A DNA stretch of 64,000 nt from Bacillus sp. V3-13 (lineage in GTDB: Bacteria > Bacillota > Bacilli > Bacillales > Cytobacillaceae): positions 1-64,000 of the forward strand of contig NZ_PGUZ01000056.1 in NCBI RefSeq assembly GCF_002860165.1, written 5' to 3'. Position 1 is the stretch's first letter, and the number at the start of each line of letters is the position of its first letter. Under the pieces are notes generated by a model that made no database searches, was not told the DNA's origin, and saw nothing but the letters and a program-made list of their open reading frames with translations. Shown piece by piece: positions 16,672 through 25,952 of the stretch. Both the position numbers and the translations under genes were made by a program.

Positions 16672-18344
16672 AAGTTTTAGCAGAGCCAGTGGCAAAGTGT
16701 CCATACGCCGATAATTTTTTCGCAGGGGATGAAACACTTCTGAAAATTCTAAAGCAGTATCTATCCACTGAGTTTTATGAATATGCTGTCGCGCAATTGA
16801 CACAATACGGGCAAAAATGCGCGAATGAGATTGATGTACGCGCGAAGCATACCGACCGGGAAGGCCAACCGGTGCTCAATCGCTATGACAAATATGGCGA
16901 AGAAGTGTCGGAAGTATGGGTGAATGAAGGCTATAAGAAAACAGTTGCCGAGTCATATGGAACCGGCATTGTTGGGTATGTTCACAAGGAAATCCCCGAG
17001 CTTGGCCGCAAAGGCAATTATGTCTACAGCTACGCATTGGGCTATCTATTGTCCCAGGCAGATCCCGGGTTCTATTGTCCGGTCACCCTGACGATGGCAA
17101 CCGCGTATTTGCTTGAACACTATGGAAGCGATGAGTTAAAGGAAAGATTTTTGCCACATGTTTGCTCCACAGGCGATGCGGAGTTATACGAAGGGGCGAC
17201 CTTTTTAACCGAGCGGCAGGGAGGATCCGATGTGGGGGCCAATGTTGTCGAGGCAGTTAAAGATGGCGAGCATTACCGGCTTTACGGAGAAAAATACTTT
17301 GCTTCGAATGCTGGCCGGTGCGGTGTGGCAATGGTGCTGGCCAGACGGGAAGGTGCCCCGGAAGGATCGAAGGGCCTGACCTTGTTCGCGGTTCCCTGGA
17401 AGGGAGACGACGGGAAACTGAATGGACTGCGGATCCGGCGTTTGAAAGATAAGCTTGGCGTGCGGGCGGTTCCTTCCGGTGAAGTGGAGTTCGACGGGGC
17501 AAAAGCTTATGTGGTTGGTGAAGAGTCGAGAGGGTTCTATTACATGATGGAGGCTCTGAACCTATCGAGAATCTGCAACGCGGTCGCGTCCATCGGCATC
17601 ATGAAGCGCGCTTATCAGGAGGCAAAACAGTATGCCAGCGCCCGTCATGCGTTCGGTAATAGTCTGCTGGAATATCCTATGGTCAAACAGACTCTGTCGA
17701 AACTTCAAGCCAAACTGCAGATTGAAGTCGCAGCTGTGTTTGACCTGATTGCCCTTTATGATAAGGTGATATCCGGCAAGGCAAGCGAGACAGAAGTACT
17801 GCTCCATCGCCTTTATATCGCAGTATTAAAGAAGGAAACAGCGGAAACGGCGATCCATTTTGCCCATGAATCAATCGAAATGCATGGCGGAAACGGTTAT
17901 ATCGAGGATTTCGTCACGCCAAGGCTTTTGCGCGATGCCCAAGTATTGACCGTATGGGAAGGAACCGCCAATATTTTGGCCCATGAGCTCATCCGCCTCG
18001 TCAATAAGTTTTCGGTCCATAAACTGTTTATCGATGGGATGAACAGCCGCCTGAGAGCCATCAAGCAAACGGAGCTCGTTATATTTGCAGAGGAAAAGCT
18101 GCATGAAATTGCCGGAGAGCTCCAGGTTTATGCTGCATCCGACCGGGTTACCCAGGAACTGGAGGCCAAACCGCTCATGCAAAAGCTTGCGTATCTATAT
18201 GAAACGGTGGTCGCACTGGAATGGGCCGAGAAATATGGCAGCCCATATACAGCAATTGCTGAAGTCTACGCAGAAACTACCTGGGGTACAGCTCAATTCG
18301 GCAGGACACCTAAGGCAGTGGTGCTGGCGGATGAAATTATTTAA
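16668..18344 (+). CDS. Acyl-CoA dehydrogenase, long (AidB-like) type
   Basis: 558 residues, longer than classical 380-residue acyl-CoA dehydrogenases and like the AidB/ACAD11-type group. Family motifs: TERQGGSDVGANVV in the middle domain, EMHGGNGYIEDF and VWEGTANILAHEL at the FAD-side C-terminal domain. Likely oxidises the acyl-CoA made by the preceding ligase, passing electrons to ETF. Translationally coupled to the ligase gene by ATGA. Confidence 0.88.
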   Translation: MKVLAEPVAKCPYADNFFAGDETLLKILKQYLSTEFYEYAVAQLTQYGQKCANEIDVRAKHTDREGQPVLNRYDKYGEEVSEVWVNEGYKKTVAESYGTGIVGYVHKEIPELGRKGNYVYSYALGYLLSQADPGFYCPVTLTMATAYLLEHYGSDELKERFLPHVCSTGDAELYEGATFLTERQGGSDVGANVVEAVKDGEHYRLYGEKYFASNAGRCGVAMVLARREGAPEGSKGLTLFAVPWKGDDGKLNGLRIRRLKDKLGVRAVPSGEVEFDGAKAYVVGEESRGFYYMMEALNLSRICNAVASIGIMKRAYQEAKQYASARHAFGNSLLEYPMVKQTLSKLQAKLQIEVAAVFDLIALYDKVISGKASETEVLLHRLYIAVLKKETAETAIHFAHESIEMHGGNGYIEDFVTPRLLRDAQVLTVWEGTANILAHELIRLVNKFSVHKLFIDGMNSRLRAIKQTELVIFAEEKLHEIAGELQVYAASDRVTQELEAKPLMQKLAYLYETVVALEWAEKYGSPYTAIAEVYAETTWGTAQFGRTPKAVVLADEII

Positions 18345-18345
18345 A

Positions 18346-18368
18346 CAGCTTGGAGTTTTTCCAAGCTG
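18346..18368 (+). terminator. Terminator of the merR-ligase-dehydrogenase operon
   Basis: Perfect 9-bp stem CAGCTTGGA / TCCAAGCTG directly after the stop codon. The following bases are only moderately T-rich. Confidence 0.6.
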
Positions 18369-18499
18369 TAATTTTCCATAGCAGAGTTTCTTATCTACCG
18401 CCGCTGATTAATATATTTTTCCCTTTTCCAAAAGGTTTTGCTCAAGTTCCGCTCATATAGTATTTCAATACGTTGACGTTTTGTTTTAACAAACTGAAA

Positions 18500-18528
18500 G
18501 ACGGCAGAGAGTCAGTGCTCCTGCCGTC
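18500..18528 (-). terminator. Hairpin terminator of the STAS-like gene
   Basis: Perfect 8-bp stem GACGGCAG (18500-18507) / CTGCCGTC (18521-18528) lying just past the stop of the minus-strand gene at 18539. Confidence 0.55.
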
Positions 18529-18538
18529 TAATAATATT

Positions 18539-18898
18539 TCAATTCGATTCTATCCAGCGCCGTGCCTCTTCAAGCTGACCCTTTGCAAAATGCTTTGCCT
18601 CAATTCCCGGCAAATAATTTCCCAGCATTGTTAATGCCGCCAGCCAGTCTTTTTCACTTACAACAGCGAATTTGTTAAACTGCCGCCAGCGTTTAGCATC
18701 AAATTTTACCCCGTCGACGACACCTTTTATCGTAGATCCGTCTATATCATGAATAATCGCTATGATGTTGAATTTTTGGTTGTCTGTAAAGTGGGTTTTT
18801 ACATAGTTATCCAGCTTTTCTGCGTCTTCTTTTGTGGCCTTTCCATCGAACTCCAGAGTAATCGTTGATGAATTGTTGCTGGGCAGAAATGTGATCAT
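18539..18898 (-). CDS. SpoIIAA-like (STAS/Sec14-type) protein
   Basis: 119-residue protein of the SpoIIAA-like family (PF11964), with the typical pattern of strands in SSTITLEFDGKATKEDAEKL and FNIIAIIHDIDG and a C-terminal helix ending ARRWIESN. AGGAGGGAG precedes the ATG. No membrane segment. Function unknown; members are small cytoplasmic lipid-binding-fold proteins. Single gene between opposing operons. Confidence 0.75.
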   Translation of the reverse strand: MITFLPSNNSSTITLEFDGKATKEDAEKLDNYVKTHFTDNQKFNIIAIIHDIDGSTIKGVVDGVKFDAKRWRQFNKFAVVSEKDWLAALTMLGNYLPGIEAKHFAKGQLEEARRWIESN

Positions 18899-19261
18899 AA
18901 TGACTCCCTCCTAGATTCTTATTTTTAAACACTTACCCAGCAGTATTGCGTTAAAACAAAAGGGGGATTAACTCCTATATTAAAAAATGACTGGGTTATG
19001 CATCTTTATTTAATAAACAAGGGCTAGGTTATGAGGTGCAGTGCTTTATTGAGCGATACGTAATATGGATAATTCCACATTATGGATTGTTATATAATAT
19101 AACCAAATAATATAATGTTTGTGACTGTGGAGAGAGAAATGCATATTCAGAGAAGACAAGAAAAATATAATGAGTTGCGGGGGTTTTATTGCTTTAGAAT
19201 TGGAAACGCTGTATATTTGAATAAACAATCGAACTGGAATTTAGAAAAGGCAGTGATCTCA
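18899..19261. other. Intergenic region with palindrome at the MFS promoter
   Basis: Contains GTTATATAATATAAC at 19089-19103, a perfect 7-1-7 palindrome overlapping a TATAAT; possible operator for the MFS gene. An in-frame ATG at 19139 with GGAGAGAG before it could add 41 residues to the MFS protein or act as a leader. Confidence 0.4.
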
Positions 19262-20512
19262 ATGGACACAACAACTGAGCAATCGACAAGTAGTTGGAAA
19301 AAGAATATTGTTCTCTTTTTAAGCAGTCAGACGATATCTCTTTTCGGTTCGTCCTTAGTTCAATACGCGATCATGTGGTATATAACGCTTACTACAGAGT
19401 CGGGTGTGATGATGACTTTATACATCATTTGCGGTTTCATCCCTACTTTCATTTTATCTCCGATGGCAGGGGTATGGGCGGATCGCTACAACCGGAAAAT
19501 GCTGATTATTTTGTCAGATGCACTGATTGCGATTGCAACACTGATACTCGCAATTGTATTCTTAATGGGCTATGATGCGATTTGGCTGCTCTTTGTTATG
19601 GCGGCGATTCGCGCAATCGGGACAGGAATTCAATTCCCGGCTGTCAGTGCTATTTTGCCGCAAATAGTGCCGAAGGATCAGCTGACAAGGGTAAACGGTA
19701 TAAACGGAAGTATTCAAGCAATCATCATGTTCGTGTCACCCCTGGTTAGTGCAGCCTTATTGTCAATGGCATCAATAGAAGCGATCTTCTTTATTGATGT
19801 TATTACCGCTGCAATCGCAATCGTGACGCTCTTTGTCTTTTTTAATATACCGATCCATAAGAAGGCAAACGAAAAGCAAACATTTAGCTATTTCAGTGAC
19901 CTTAAGCTGGGCTTAAAATACATTAACGAAAGCGATTTTCTAAAAAGATTCTTCCTTTTTTTCGCTTTTTTCTTTGTCTTGATGGCGCCTGCTGCATTTT
20001 TAACGCCACTGCAGGTTACACGCACGTTCGGCGATGATGTTTGGCGGTTAACAGCTATCGAAATCGCTTTTTCGATTGGCATGATGGCAGGCGGAGGAAT
20101 TATCGCCTCTTGGGGAGGCTTTCAAAACAAAATTCATACGATGACATTTGCAAGTCTTTTAATGGGAGTTTGTACGTTTGCACTGGGGGTGGTTCCTGTC
20201 TTTTGGGTTTACTTAATTTTCATGGCTGTATTCGGAGTTGCGATACCAATTTTTAATACCCCAACAACGGTTTTAGTGCAGGAGAAAGTAGATGAAAACT
20301 ATTTAGGCAGAATTTTTGGAGTGTTTGGGATGATCTCTACTTCGATGATGCCCCTCGGTATGCTCATTTTCGGTCCAATTGCAGATGTGATCAGAATTGA
20401 ATGGCTACTTATCGGAACTGGGTTACTGATTCTTATACTCGCCATTTTCTTAGGTCGAAACAAAGTATTAATTGAAACGGGGAAGCCAGTAGCGGAGGAA
20501 CCTGCAAATTAG
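19262..20512 (+). CDS. MFS drug/metabolite exporter
   Basis: About 416 residues with 12 predicted membrane segments. The loop between segments 2 and 3 carries the MFS motif A variant GVWADRYNRKM. The pattern resembles DHA3-type efflux pumps (macrolide or multidrug). The start at MDTTTEQ is chosen because the first membrane segment follows about 15 residues later as usual; the ribosome binding site there is weak (AAAAGG, 12 bases away), so an N-terminal extension from 19139 is possible. Confidence 0.8.
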   Translation: MDTTTEQSTSSWKKNIVLFLSSQTISLFGSSLVQYAIMWYITLTTESGVMMTLYIICGFIPTFILSPMAGVWADRYNRKMLIILSDALIAIATLILAIVFLMGYDAIWLLFVMAAIRAIGTGIQFPAVSAILPQIVPKDQLTRVNGINGSIQAIIMFVSPLVSAALLSMASIEAIFFIDVITAAIAIVTLFVFFNIPIHKKANEKQTFSYFSDLKLGLKYINESDFLKRFFLFFAFFFVLMAPAAFLTPLQVTRTFGDDVWRLTAIEIAFSIGMMAGGGIIASWGGFQNKIHTMTFASLLMGVCTFALGVVPVFWVYLIFMAVFGVAIPIFNTPTTVLVQEKVDENYLGRIFGVFGMISTSMMPLGMLIFGPIADVIRIEWLLIGTGLLILILAIFLGRNKVLIETGKPVAEEPAN

Positions 20513-20533
20513 GAAACTGATCACGTTGGCATC

Positions 20534-20590
20534 AAGGATTCCATCTTAGATAAACTTGGAACTTATAGTGTCACAGGTCACGGATTCAGG
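20534..20590 (+). repeat. 57-bp coding repeat, copy A
   Basis: Encodes KDSILDKLGTYSVTGHGFR, almost the same peptide as copy C at 23573. Most differences between A and C that I can see in the first half are third-position changes, so it was once selected as protein. It lies right behind the MFS stop and ends in sequence unrelated to the other copies. Confidence 0.8.
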
Positions 20591-20611
20591 TACTATTTAT
20601 GCTGAGTTGGT

Positions 20612-20716
20612 GTCGTACTAGAAGATGTAAAAAATAAAGGTAATGAATTAGCGCAAGGGACAACTTCGTTTGTAGAATGCGGACGTAATTATTCTATTGA
20701 GGATTTAAAAAAATAA
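20612..20716 (+). pseudogene. Gene fragment downstream of repeat copy A
   Basis: 34 codons without start, ending ECGRNYSIEDLKK-stop. Further short coding-like pieces follow, such as EYIDRGTRSKEIKK near 20850-20892. The stretch to 21246 holds no intact gene I can defend; it looks like a decayed accessory gene or two. Confidence 0.4.
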
Positions 20717-21246
20717 AGGACCAAACTATAAAGTTTCTCGACTGTATTCATGATGCAATGAAACAATATTATGAGGCTAAAAGATATTTACATATGATTG
20801 CTCAGTAGTTTAAATGTCAGTTAAGTTTGGAATTTAGGGATTTATGGTGAATATATTGATAGAGGAACTCGTTCAAAAGAAATTAAAAAATAAGAAGCCA
20901 AAAATAAATACACAGATGGAAGCTGGGCATTGGTCATTATCAGGGTGACCAGTTTTTTTGTCGGCAAACAATGTTATTTTAACATAAGTTATCTTTTTCA
21001 TGCGCTCAAGGCATGTGGAGTGTGTGGTAAGAATACAAAAGATAAATTAGTTGAAATCCTAGTATTTAAGCAGTCTGCGAGATTTTGTGAATTTAATGCT
21101 GATAGTGATAATTGTAGGAATAAAGAGCAAATAAATGAGATTGAAATATGTATTGCTATAAGTTATGGTATGAGTAAACATGTATTATGAAATATGGGTT
21201 ATTAACAACGTTGTATCTCTTGAAAGAATGAACGATGTAGTGGGAT

Positions 21247-21279
21247 GGAACTTATAGTCTCTCAGGTCACGGATTCAGG
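21247..21279 (+). repeat. Coding repeat, copy B (partial)
   Basis: 33 bp encoding GTYSLSGHGFR, matching the 3' part of copies A and C. The upstream part KDSILDK is missing. As in the other copies the similarity ends exactly after the Arg codon AGG. Confidence 0.75.
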
Positions 21280-21341
21280 AATTAAACCATCCATGTCCAT
21301 GCGGGAGTGGTAAAAAGTACAAAAAGTGTTGTCTGCCATAG
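21270..21341 (+). pseudogene. SEC-C zinc-motif remnant
   Basis: Reads RIQELNHPCPCGSGKKYKKCCLP then stop, a complete SEC-C motif (C-x-C...CC). It overlaps repeat copy B in another frame. Continuing this frame gives HDEE and EPQDNRSDVIH with stops between, leading up to the DUF7309 gene, so it is probably the broken N-terminal domain of that gene. Confidence 0.55.
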
Positions 21342-21426
21342 CATGATGAAGAGTGACTCAGATGAGAGAACACAGCAGTTGATTGCAGCAAGGAAGAACC
21401 TCAAGATAATAGGAGTGACGTGATAC

Positions 21427-22452
21427 ATGCGAAAAGACAATAAACCAACTGATGAACAATTAAAAGAGCTATACCAAGCAGCGTCAAATTTTAAACTGGC
21501 ACAACCATGGAATTGGCTGTATGATGCTGACATTATCTGCATTGAAAACCCAAAGGACAAGACGATGGGATATTGTTCTATTATGGGTAGAGGCGGGGAG
21601 CATTACGCACTTGGTGTATATCTTGGTGATGAAGGTATCTTTGGGTTTTATAATTTGATGGAAAACTCAGACACCATACCCGATCATCAAGTACTACACT
21701 TTCAGAACTGTCTGATGTGCTCTTTTGAAGACAGAGATCAGCTAGCCAACGAAGATAGGAAACAAATAAAGACTTTGGGATTATCGTTTCGGGGCAGAAA
21801 TGCGTGGCCGATGTTTCGTCGGTTTGAACCGGGATATAATCCTTGGTTTATAAATCAAGAAGAATGCATTTTTCTAACCCATGCTCTTAGACAAACACTT
21901 TTTGTGGCAACCAATGTGATGACTGGTCAGCTTAGAATGGATATGGAACAAGGGAAAACCATTCTAAGGTATAGTGAAGAGAAGGACGGTAAACTTGAAT
22001 GGTATTGTAAAGAGATACAATTAGCTTTTCCGACAGTTTCATACAGCCCTGTGACAATCTCTGATGATGTGCTTATTCAAAAGATAAAAAAGGCAGGAAG
22101 TATGGGAGATGTTTCTCTCCAGGCGGATACCTGTTACATGCCTTCTGCCGTACAGGAGAATAAGGATAAACGCCCGTACTTTCCCAGAATTTTCATCCTT
22201 GCAGAGCAAAAATCCGGGCAGGTGTTGGATTTTGAAATATACGGAAGCGTTCGTGATGATGCCAATGTTACCCTTAATAAGCTAATCGGTATGTGTTTAG
22301 AAAAGGGCATTCCCAAAGAAATACAGGTACGAAGCGAGGCGATGGCTGCTATATTGGACGACTTTTGTAAAAAGGCCGGTATTAAGTTAAAGGTTGTTAA
22401 ACGTCTTTCGGGTATAGATCAAGTGATTGAAGAAATGGCATACCGTTTTTAG
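21427..22452 (+). CDS. DUF7309/DUF6930-type protein of unknown function
   Basis: 341 residues. N-terminal half (LKELYQAASNFKLAQPWNWLYDADIICIENP...YCSIMGRGGEHYALGVYLG) matches what I remember of DUF7309; C-terminal half (FPRIFILAEQKSGQVLDFEIYGSV...LDDFCKKAGIKLKVV) of DUF6930. Relatives often carry a SEC-C motif, and a broken one lies just upstream. AGGAG lies 11 bases before the ATG. Soluble; function unknown. Confidence 0.7.
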   Translation: MRKDNKPTDEQLKELYQAASNFKLAQPWNWLYDADIICIENPKDKTMGYCSIMGRGGEHYALGVYLGDEGIFGFYNLMENSDTIPDHQVLHFQNCLMCSFEDRDQLANEDRKQIKTLGLSFRGRNAWPMFRRFEPGYNPWFINQEECIFLTHALRQTLFVATNVMTGQLRMDMEQGKTILRYSEEKDGKLEWYCKEIQLAFPTVSYSPVTISDDVLIQKIKKAGSMGDVSLQADTCYMPSAVQENKDKRPYFPRIFILAEQKSGQVLDFEIYGSVRDDANVTLNKLIGMCLEKGIPKEIQVRSEAMAAILDDFCKKAGIKLKVVKRLSGIDQVIEEMAYRF

Positions 22453-22676
22453 GAATAGTACAGTCGCATGGGGGGATTATTGTATTATCACCGGAAAAAT
22501 TGAAAAAAGAATTTAAAAAAGTTTAAGAAGAGAATTGGATGTTTAGAGGAGCTTTGGAAAAATAATATTGAATATAAAATGCTCGATAGTCGGACTCCTC
22601 AGAAGCATAGAAGAAGCATATGGTATAAAATGAAATCGTGTTGAATACCGGCAATACTGTTGAAAAGGATGATAGT

Positions 22677-22903
22677 ATGGGAGAAAAACTTTAAAAGAGT
22701 ATCCGGAATAATTACAAAAAAGATGAAAATTGCCGGGTTTAAGTATACGGGACTTGATAAGTCAGCTATTGCAGGTATCCTGGATGAGTATTTTACAGAA
22801 TGAAGAAAACATCGGGAAGATATGGAGTTGTCTAGGCTCTTTTGAAAGGGAATACCTTAATGAATTTTTGAAATATGAAGAAAATCCTGCATATAAAAGT
22901 TAG
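22677..22903 (+). pseudogene. Frameshifted gene remnant
   Basis: Overlapping short frames read KSIRNNYKKDE, MKIAGFKYTGLDKSAIAGILDEY and QNEENIGKIWSCLGSFEREYLNEFLKYEENPAYKS-stop. Coding-like composition but interrupted several times. The family was not identified. Confidence 0.4.
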
Positions 22904-23097
22904 AAAGCATGTACCAAAGGTATGGTATAAAAGGAAGCTATGTCAGGGATCCATGGGAAGAGCAGTCAAAAATGGTTTGCTTTTTATTGGCACCGTTAGC
23001 GTCAAGTTGACATATTTCCAACCTTGTCCTAGTCTGTTTGGGTACATATAGCACACTTCATCGTATCCAAAACAATAAGATGCCCGGGAATACCTGT

Positions 23098-23449
23098 TCA
23101 TTGGCATTCCAATCTGATCATATATCCTCGTGTTTTGAAATCGAAGTTGTCAAAGGTCACGGCCTGGTCAATCCCAGCAGCTTTGGCACATACCTGCCAT
23201 GTAACCTTGACTTGCGCAGGCTTGGGGTTTTTCCCCGGATTCCCTCGTGGCCTTTTTTCGGTTCTCGTTTCGTTAAACTGCACCTCCAGCTTGTATAAGT
23301 TCTTTTTATGGGCCTTCTCAAACCGTTCCCATTCCTTTTTTGCATCTGCTTCACAGGCAAAGATCTTCTTCGGTAATGTCGCTATATCCTTTTCAAGCTC
23401 CTCTTGTTGCTTCGTGATTAATTTGTGGTAAGCTAAATACGTTAAATCT
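23098..23449 (-). pseudogene. Internal fragment of an IS1634-like transposase
   Basis: About 115 codons on the minus strand: HKLITKQQEELEKDIATLPKK...FACEADAKKEWERFEKAHKKN...EKRPRGNPGKNPKP...TWQVCAKAAG, ending at TGA 23098. The charged linker followed by a K/R-P-R-G-x-P-G-K block is typical of the middle of IS1634/IS4-type transposases. No catalytic DDE segments or inverted repeats remain. Confidence 0.6.
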
Positions 23450-23572
23450 CATAAATCAATAGAACAGAATATGTGGAAAGGCCTGTAAAAAATAGGGACT
23501 TGCAGGTCTATTGAGCAAGCCTGAAATCAAGGATATTTGGGGAATTAATAAACATTTACACGTTTTTAATTT

Positions 23573-23629
23573 AAAGATTCCATATTGGATAAATTTGGAA
23601 ATAGCAGTGTCTCAGGTCACGGATTCAGG
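23573..23629 (+). repeat. 57-bp coding repeat, copy C
   Basis: Encodes KDSILDKFGNSSVSGHGFR. The next frame continues TKLKQLKMSINL-stop; a +1 frame gives DKVKAIKNEYQFMKYGGIVELCEARLLI. It lies 99 bases before the CDP-alcohol phosphatidyltransferase start. Confidence 0.8.
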
Positions 23630-23728
23630 ACAAAGTTAAAGCAATTAAAAATGAGTATCAATTTATGAAATACGGAGGAATTGTAGAATTATGTGAAGCA
23701 AGATTGCTTATTTAAGGCGAGGTACGAG

Positions 23729-24265
23729 ATGAAAGTAATACCAAATTGGATATCGTTTAGTAGAATAGTTTTATCTATGATTTTGATTTTTATTAAGCCG
23801 TTAAGCTTAGCCTTTTACGTAATATATATTACTTGTGGATTCAGTGATATGATTGATGGATTTATTGCCAGAAAGACAGGAACAACAAGCAGGCTTGGTG
23901 AAAAGCTTGATTCCTTAGCTGACATGATGATGGCAGGTGTATTATTAGTTGTACTTTTCCCAATCGTAAATCCTGCCAACGAAATCATTATTTGGGCTAT
24001 TTCAATTGGTATTATCAGATTATCATCGATGGTTGTAGCCATGAAAAAATATAAAACCTTTGTAAGTATTCACACTTACGGAAATAAAATCACCGGCTTG
24101 GTTTTATTCATATTTCCAATATTGATTGCCTATATTAATACAGATTTGTTGATGTATATAATTTGTGTTGTTGCAAGCATTTCAGCAATTGAGGAATTGA
24201 TTATCCAAGTAACATCAAATGAGCTACAAGTAAACAGACAAAGTTTATTCGTGAAAAGAGCATAA
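23729..24265 (+). CDS. CDP-alcohol phosphatidyltransferase family protein
   Basis: 178 residues, about six membrane segments. The whole CDP-OH-P signature is present: D-x2-DG-x2-AR-x8-G-x3-D-x3-D, in SDMIDGFIARK...LGEKLDSLAD. Enzymes of this family move a phosphatidyl group from CDP-diacylglycerol to an alcohol acceptor (glycerol phosphate, serine, inositol and others); the acceptor is unknown here. ATG 23729 follows GGCGAGG; the upstream GTG frame start lacks a binding site. An orphan gene in a region of decayed DNA, quite different from the housekeeping pgsA context. Confidence 0.8.
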   Translation: MKVIPNWISFSRIVLSMILIFIKPLSLAFYVIYITCGFSDMIDGFIARKTGTTSRLGEKLDSLADMMMAGVLLVVLFPIVNPANEIIIWAISIGIIRLSSMVVAMKKYKTFVSIHTYGNKITGLVLFIFPILIAYINTDLLMYIICVVASISAIEELIIQVTSNELQVNRQSLFVKRA

Positions 24266-24507
24266 ACTAAAAAACTAACTTGAGTCTTGCAAAAAATCCT
24301 TCGTAAAAAATGTCGGTTTGTGACTTGTTTTGAAAAGTTTCTAAAAAATAAGAATGACACCCCTTTAATCGTGGAATTGGAAGGTTACCACATACTACCA
24401 AAATTCAAAAAAAGAAGATGTCTTAAGGTCATGGTATCCTTCTATTCAGCTATCGTCAAGTTCATTATGATTCATTATGCCATATAGTACAGCACATTTT
24501 TTATGAC

Positions 24508-24552
24508 TCAAAAAAGGGCGTCTCCTGCTTAATCAAGCTGAGGCGCCCTTTG
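24508..24552 (-). terminator. Terminator of the amino-acid permease gene
   Basis: Stem of 12 bp (AAAGGGCGTCTC at 24513-24524 with GAGGCGCCCTTT at 24540-24551, one G-T pair); on the minus strand it is followed by six T's. The preceding 24266-24507 holds no gene I can support. Confidence 0.8.
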
Positions 24553-24614
24553 AAACTGAGGCTACATATTAGTCTCGGTCTTTATAAAACTCGCACTTTA
24601 TTAATATCGCTTGT

Positions 24615-25952
24615 TCACGCTTCTAATTTGACACTGTTCAATTTGTCATCATTTTTCTTGATTATCATATAAACCGGCACTCCGATTAATACAATGCAGA
24701 CAGAAAATAGCGAATCTACTGGACTGCTAATCAGTGTGCTTCCAACAATATACACCGCACCGATGATAGCGACAATTGGCGTGATCGGGTATAAAGGCAC
24801 CTTGTATCCTTGATAAATCCGATTGTCTTTTTTACGGAGCAAGAATACGGCATAAAAAGCCAAACCGTAAAATAAAAACACGGTGAAAATGGCAATATTA
24901 GAGAGTCGGTCAGCGTTGCCTGTCAGCATGAATAAAACCGTAAGGGCCAATTGAAACACTGTCGCATTGACAGGTGTTTTGAATTTCGGATGAACCTGAG
25001 ACAATGATTTAGCACCTGGAAATAACCCGCTTTCAGCCATGGCAAAAGGTATTCTGGGAAAAGTCAGGATCTTTCCATTTAAACAGCCAAAAATCGAAAT
25101 GAGAATTCCAATCGCAATCAGCTTGCCGCCTAGATCACCGAACAGGATCGTCGCAGCTTCATTTGCAGCGTTTGGCCCAAGCTTCACAATTTCTGATGCA
25201 GGCAAAACATGCAGCATTGCAATATTGATCGATAAGTAAGCTATCATAACAATCAAAATCCCGCCAATGATCGCTCTTGGAAGTGTTTTAGCAGGATTTT
25301 TCATTTCTCCGGCAATAAACCCTACATTCATCCAACCATCATATGCCCAAAGGGTTGCCAGAATGGCCGCCCCCATATTAATCGTACCAGCAGCGCCGCT
25401 GTCCATATTAAAGATGGTTACTTCGCCCTGCGCAATACCGAAAACAGCGATAAGAATAACAGGAATTAGCTTTGCGACCGTTGAAAGCGCCTGGATAAAG
25501 CCACCATACTGAGTTCCCAGCAAATTAATAATACCAAGAAATACAACAGCGATAATGCCTATGAGTGTTGCGCGGCTTTCTGAAAATCCGAAGAAATTGG
25601 CAGCGAGTACACCAAAGTACAAACCAAGCGCGCCCATGAGTGCCGGACCGTATACGAGCGTCTGGACCCAACCGCATAAAAATCCCCAAAGCTTCCCATA
25701 CACTTCTTCAAGATAAGCAAATAATCCGCCTGTTCTGGGGATTTTAACACTAACTTCCGCAATCGTTAATCCACTTGCCAAGGTAATGATACCGCCTATA
25801 AACCAGGCCAAAAGGGCCAAGGTGGAATCGCCGGTTGAGGACAACACGACTCCAGGCTTCATGAAAATTCCCGAACCAATAACGGTACCAACGACCAACG
25901 AAGTAGAAACAAAAAAGCCGATATTTTTCTTTAACTGGTTATGATTCTCCAC
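24615..25952 (-). CDS. APC-family amino acid permease (LAT/SteT-like)
   Basis: 445 residues with 12 membrane segments. The first segment has the APC substrate-site signature (VVGTVIGSGIFMKPG). Related to B. subtilis SteT and other L-amino-acid transporter-type exchangers. GTG start with AGGGA seven bases upstream. Single gene with its own terminator. Substrate not predictable beyond amino acids. Confidence 0.88.
   Translation of the reverse strand: MENHNQLKKNIGFFVSTSLVVGTVIGSGIFMKPGVVLSSTGDSTLALLAWFIGGIITLASGLTIAEVSVKIPRTGGLFAYLEEVYGKLWGFLCGWVQTLVYGPALMGALGLYFGVLAANFFGFSESRATLIGIIAVVFLGIINLLGTQYGGFIQALSTVAKLIPVILIAVFGIAQGEVTIFNMDSGAAGTINMGAAILATLWAYDGWMNVGFIAGEMKNPAKTLPRAIIGGILIVMIAYLSINIAMLHVLPASEIVKLGPNAANEAATILFGDLGGKLIAIGILISIFGCLNGKILTFPRIPFAMAESGLFPGAKSLSQVHPKFKTPVNATVFQLALTVLFMLTGNADRLSNIAIFTVFLFYGLAFYAVFLLRKKDNRIYQGYKVPLYPITPIVAIIGAVYIVGSTLISSPVDSLFSVCIVLIGVPVYMIIKKNDDKLNSVKLEA

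Noticed and set aside
20930-21190. 86-codon ORF in the decayed region
   Set aside because: No ribosome binding site, no recognisable domain; part of the remnant sequence.
24287-24487. 66-codon ORF after the phosphatidyltransferase
   Set aside because: No binding site and no family; random AT-rich frame.
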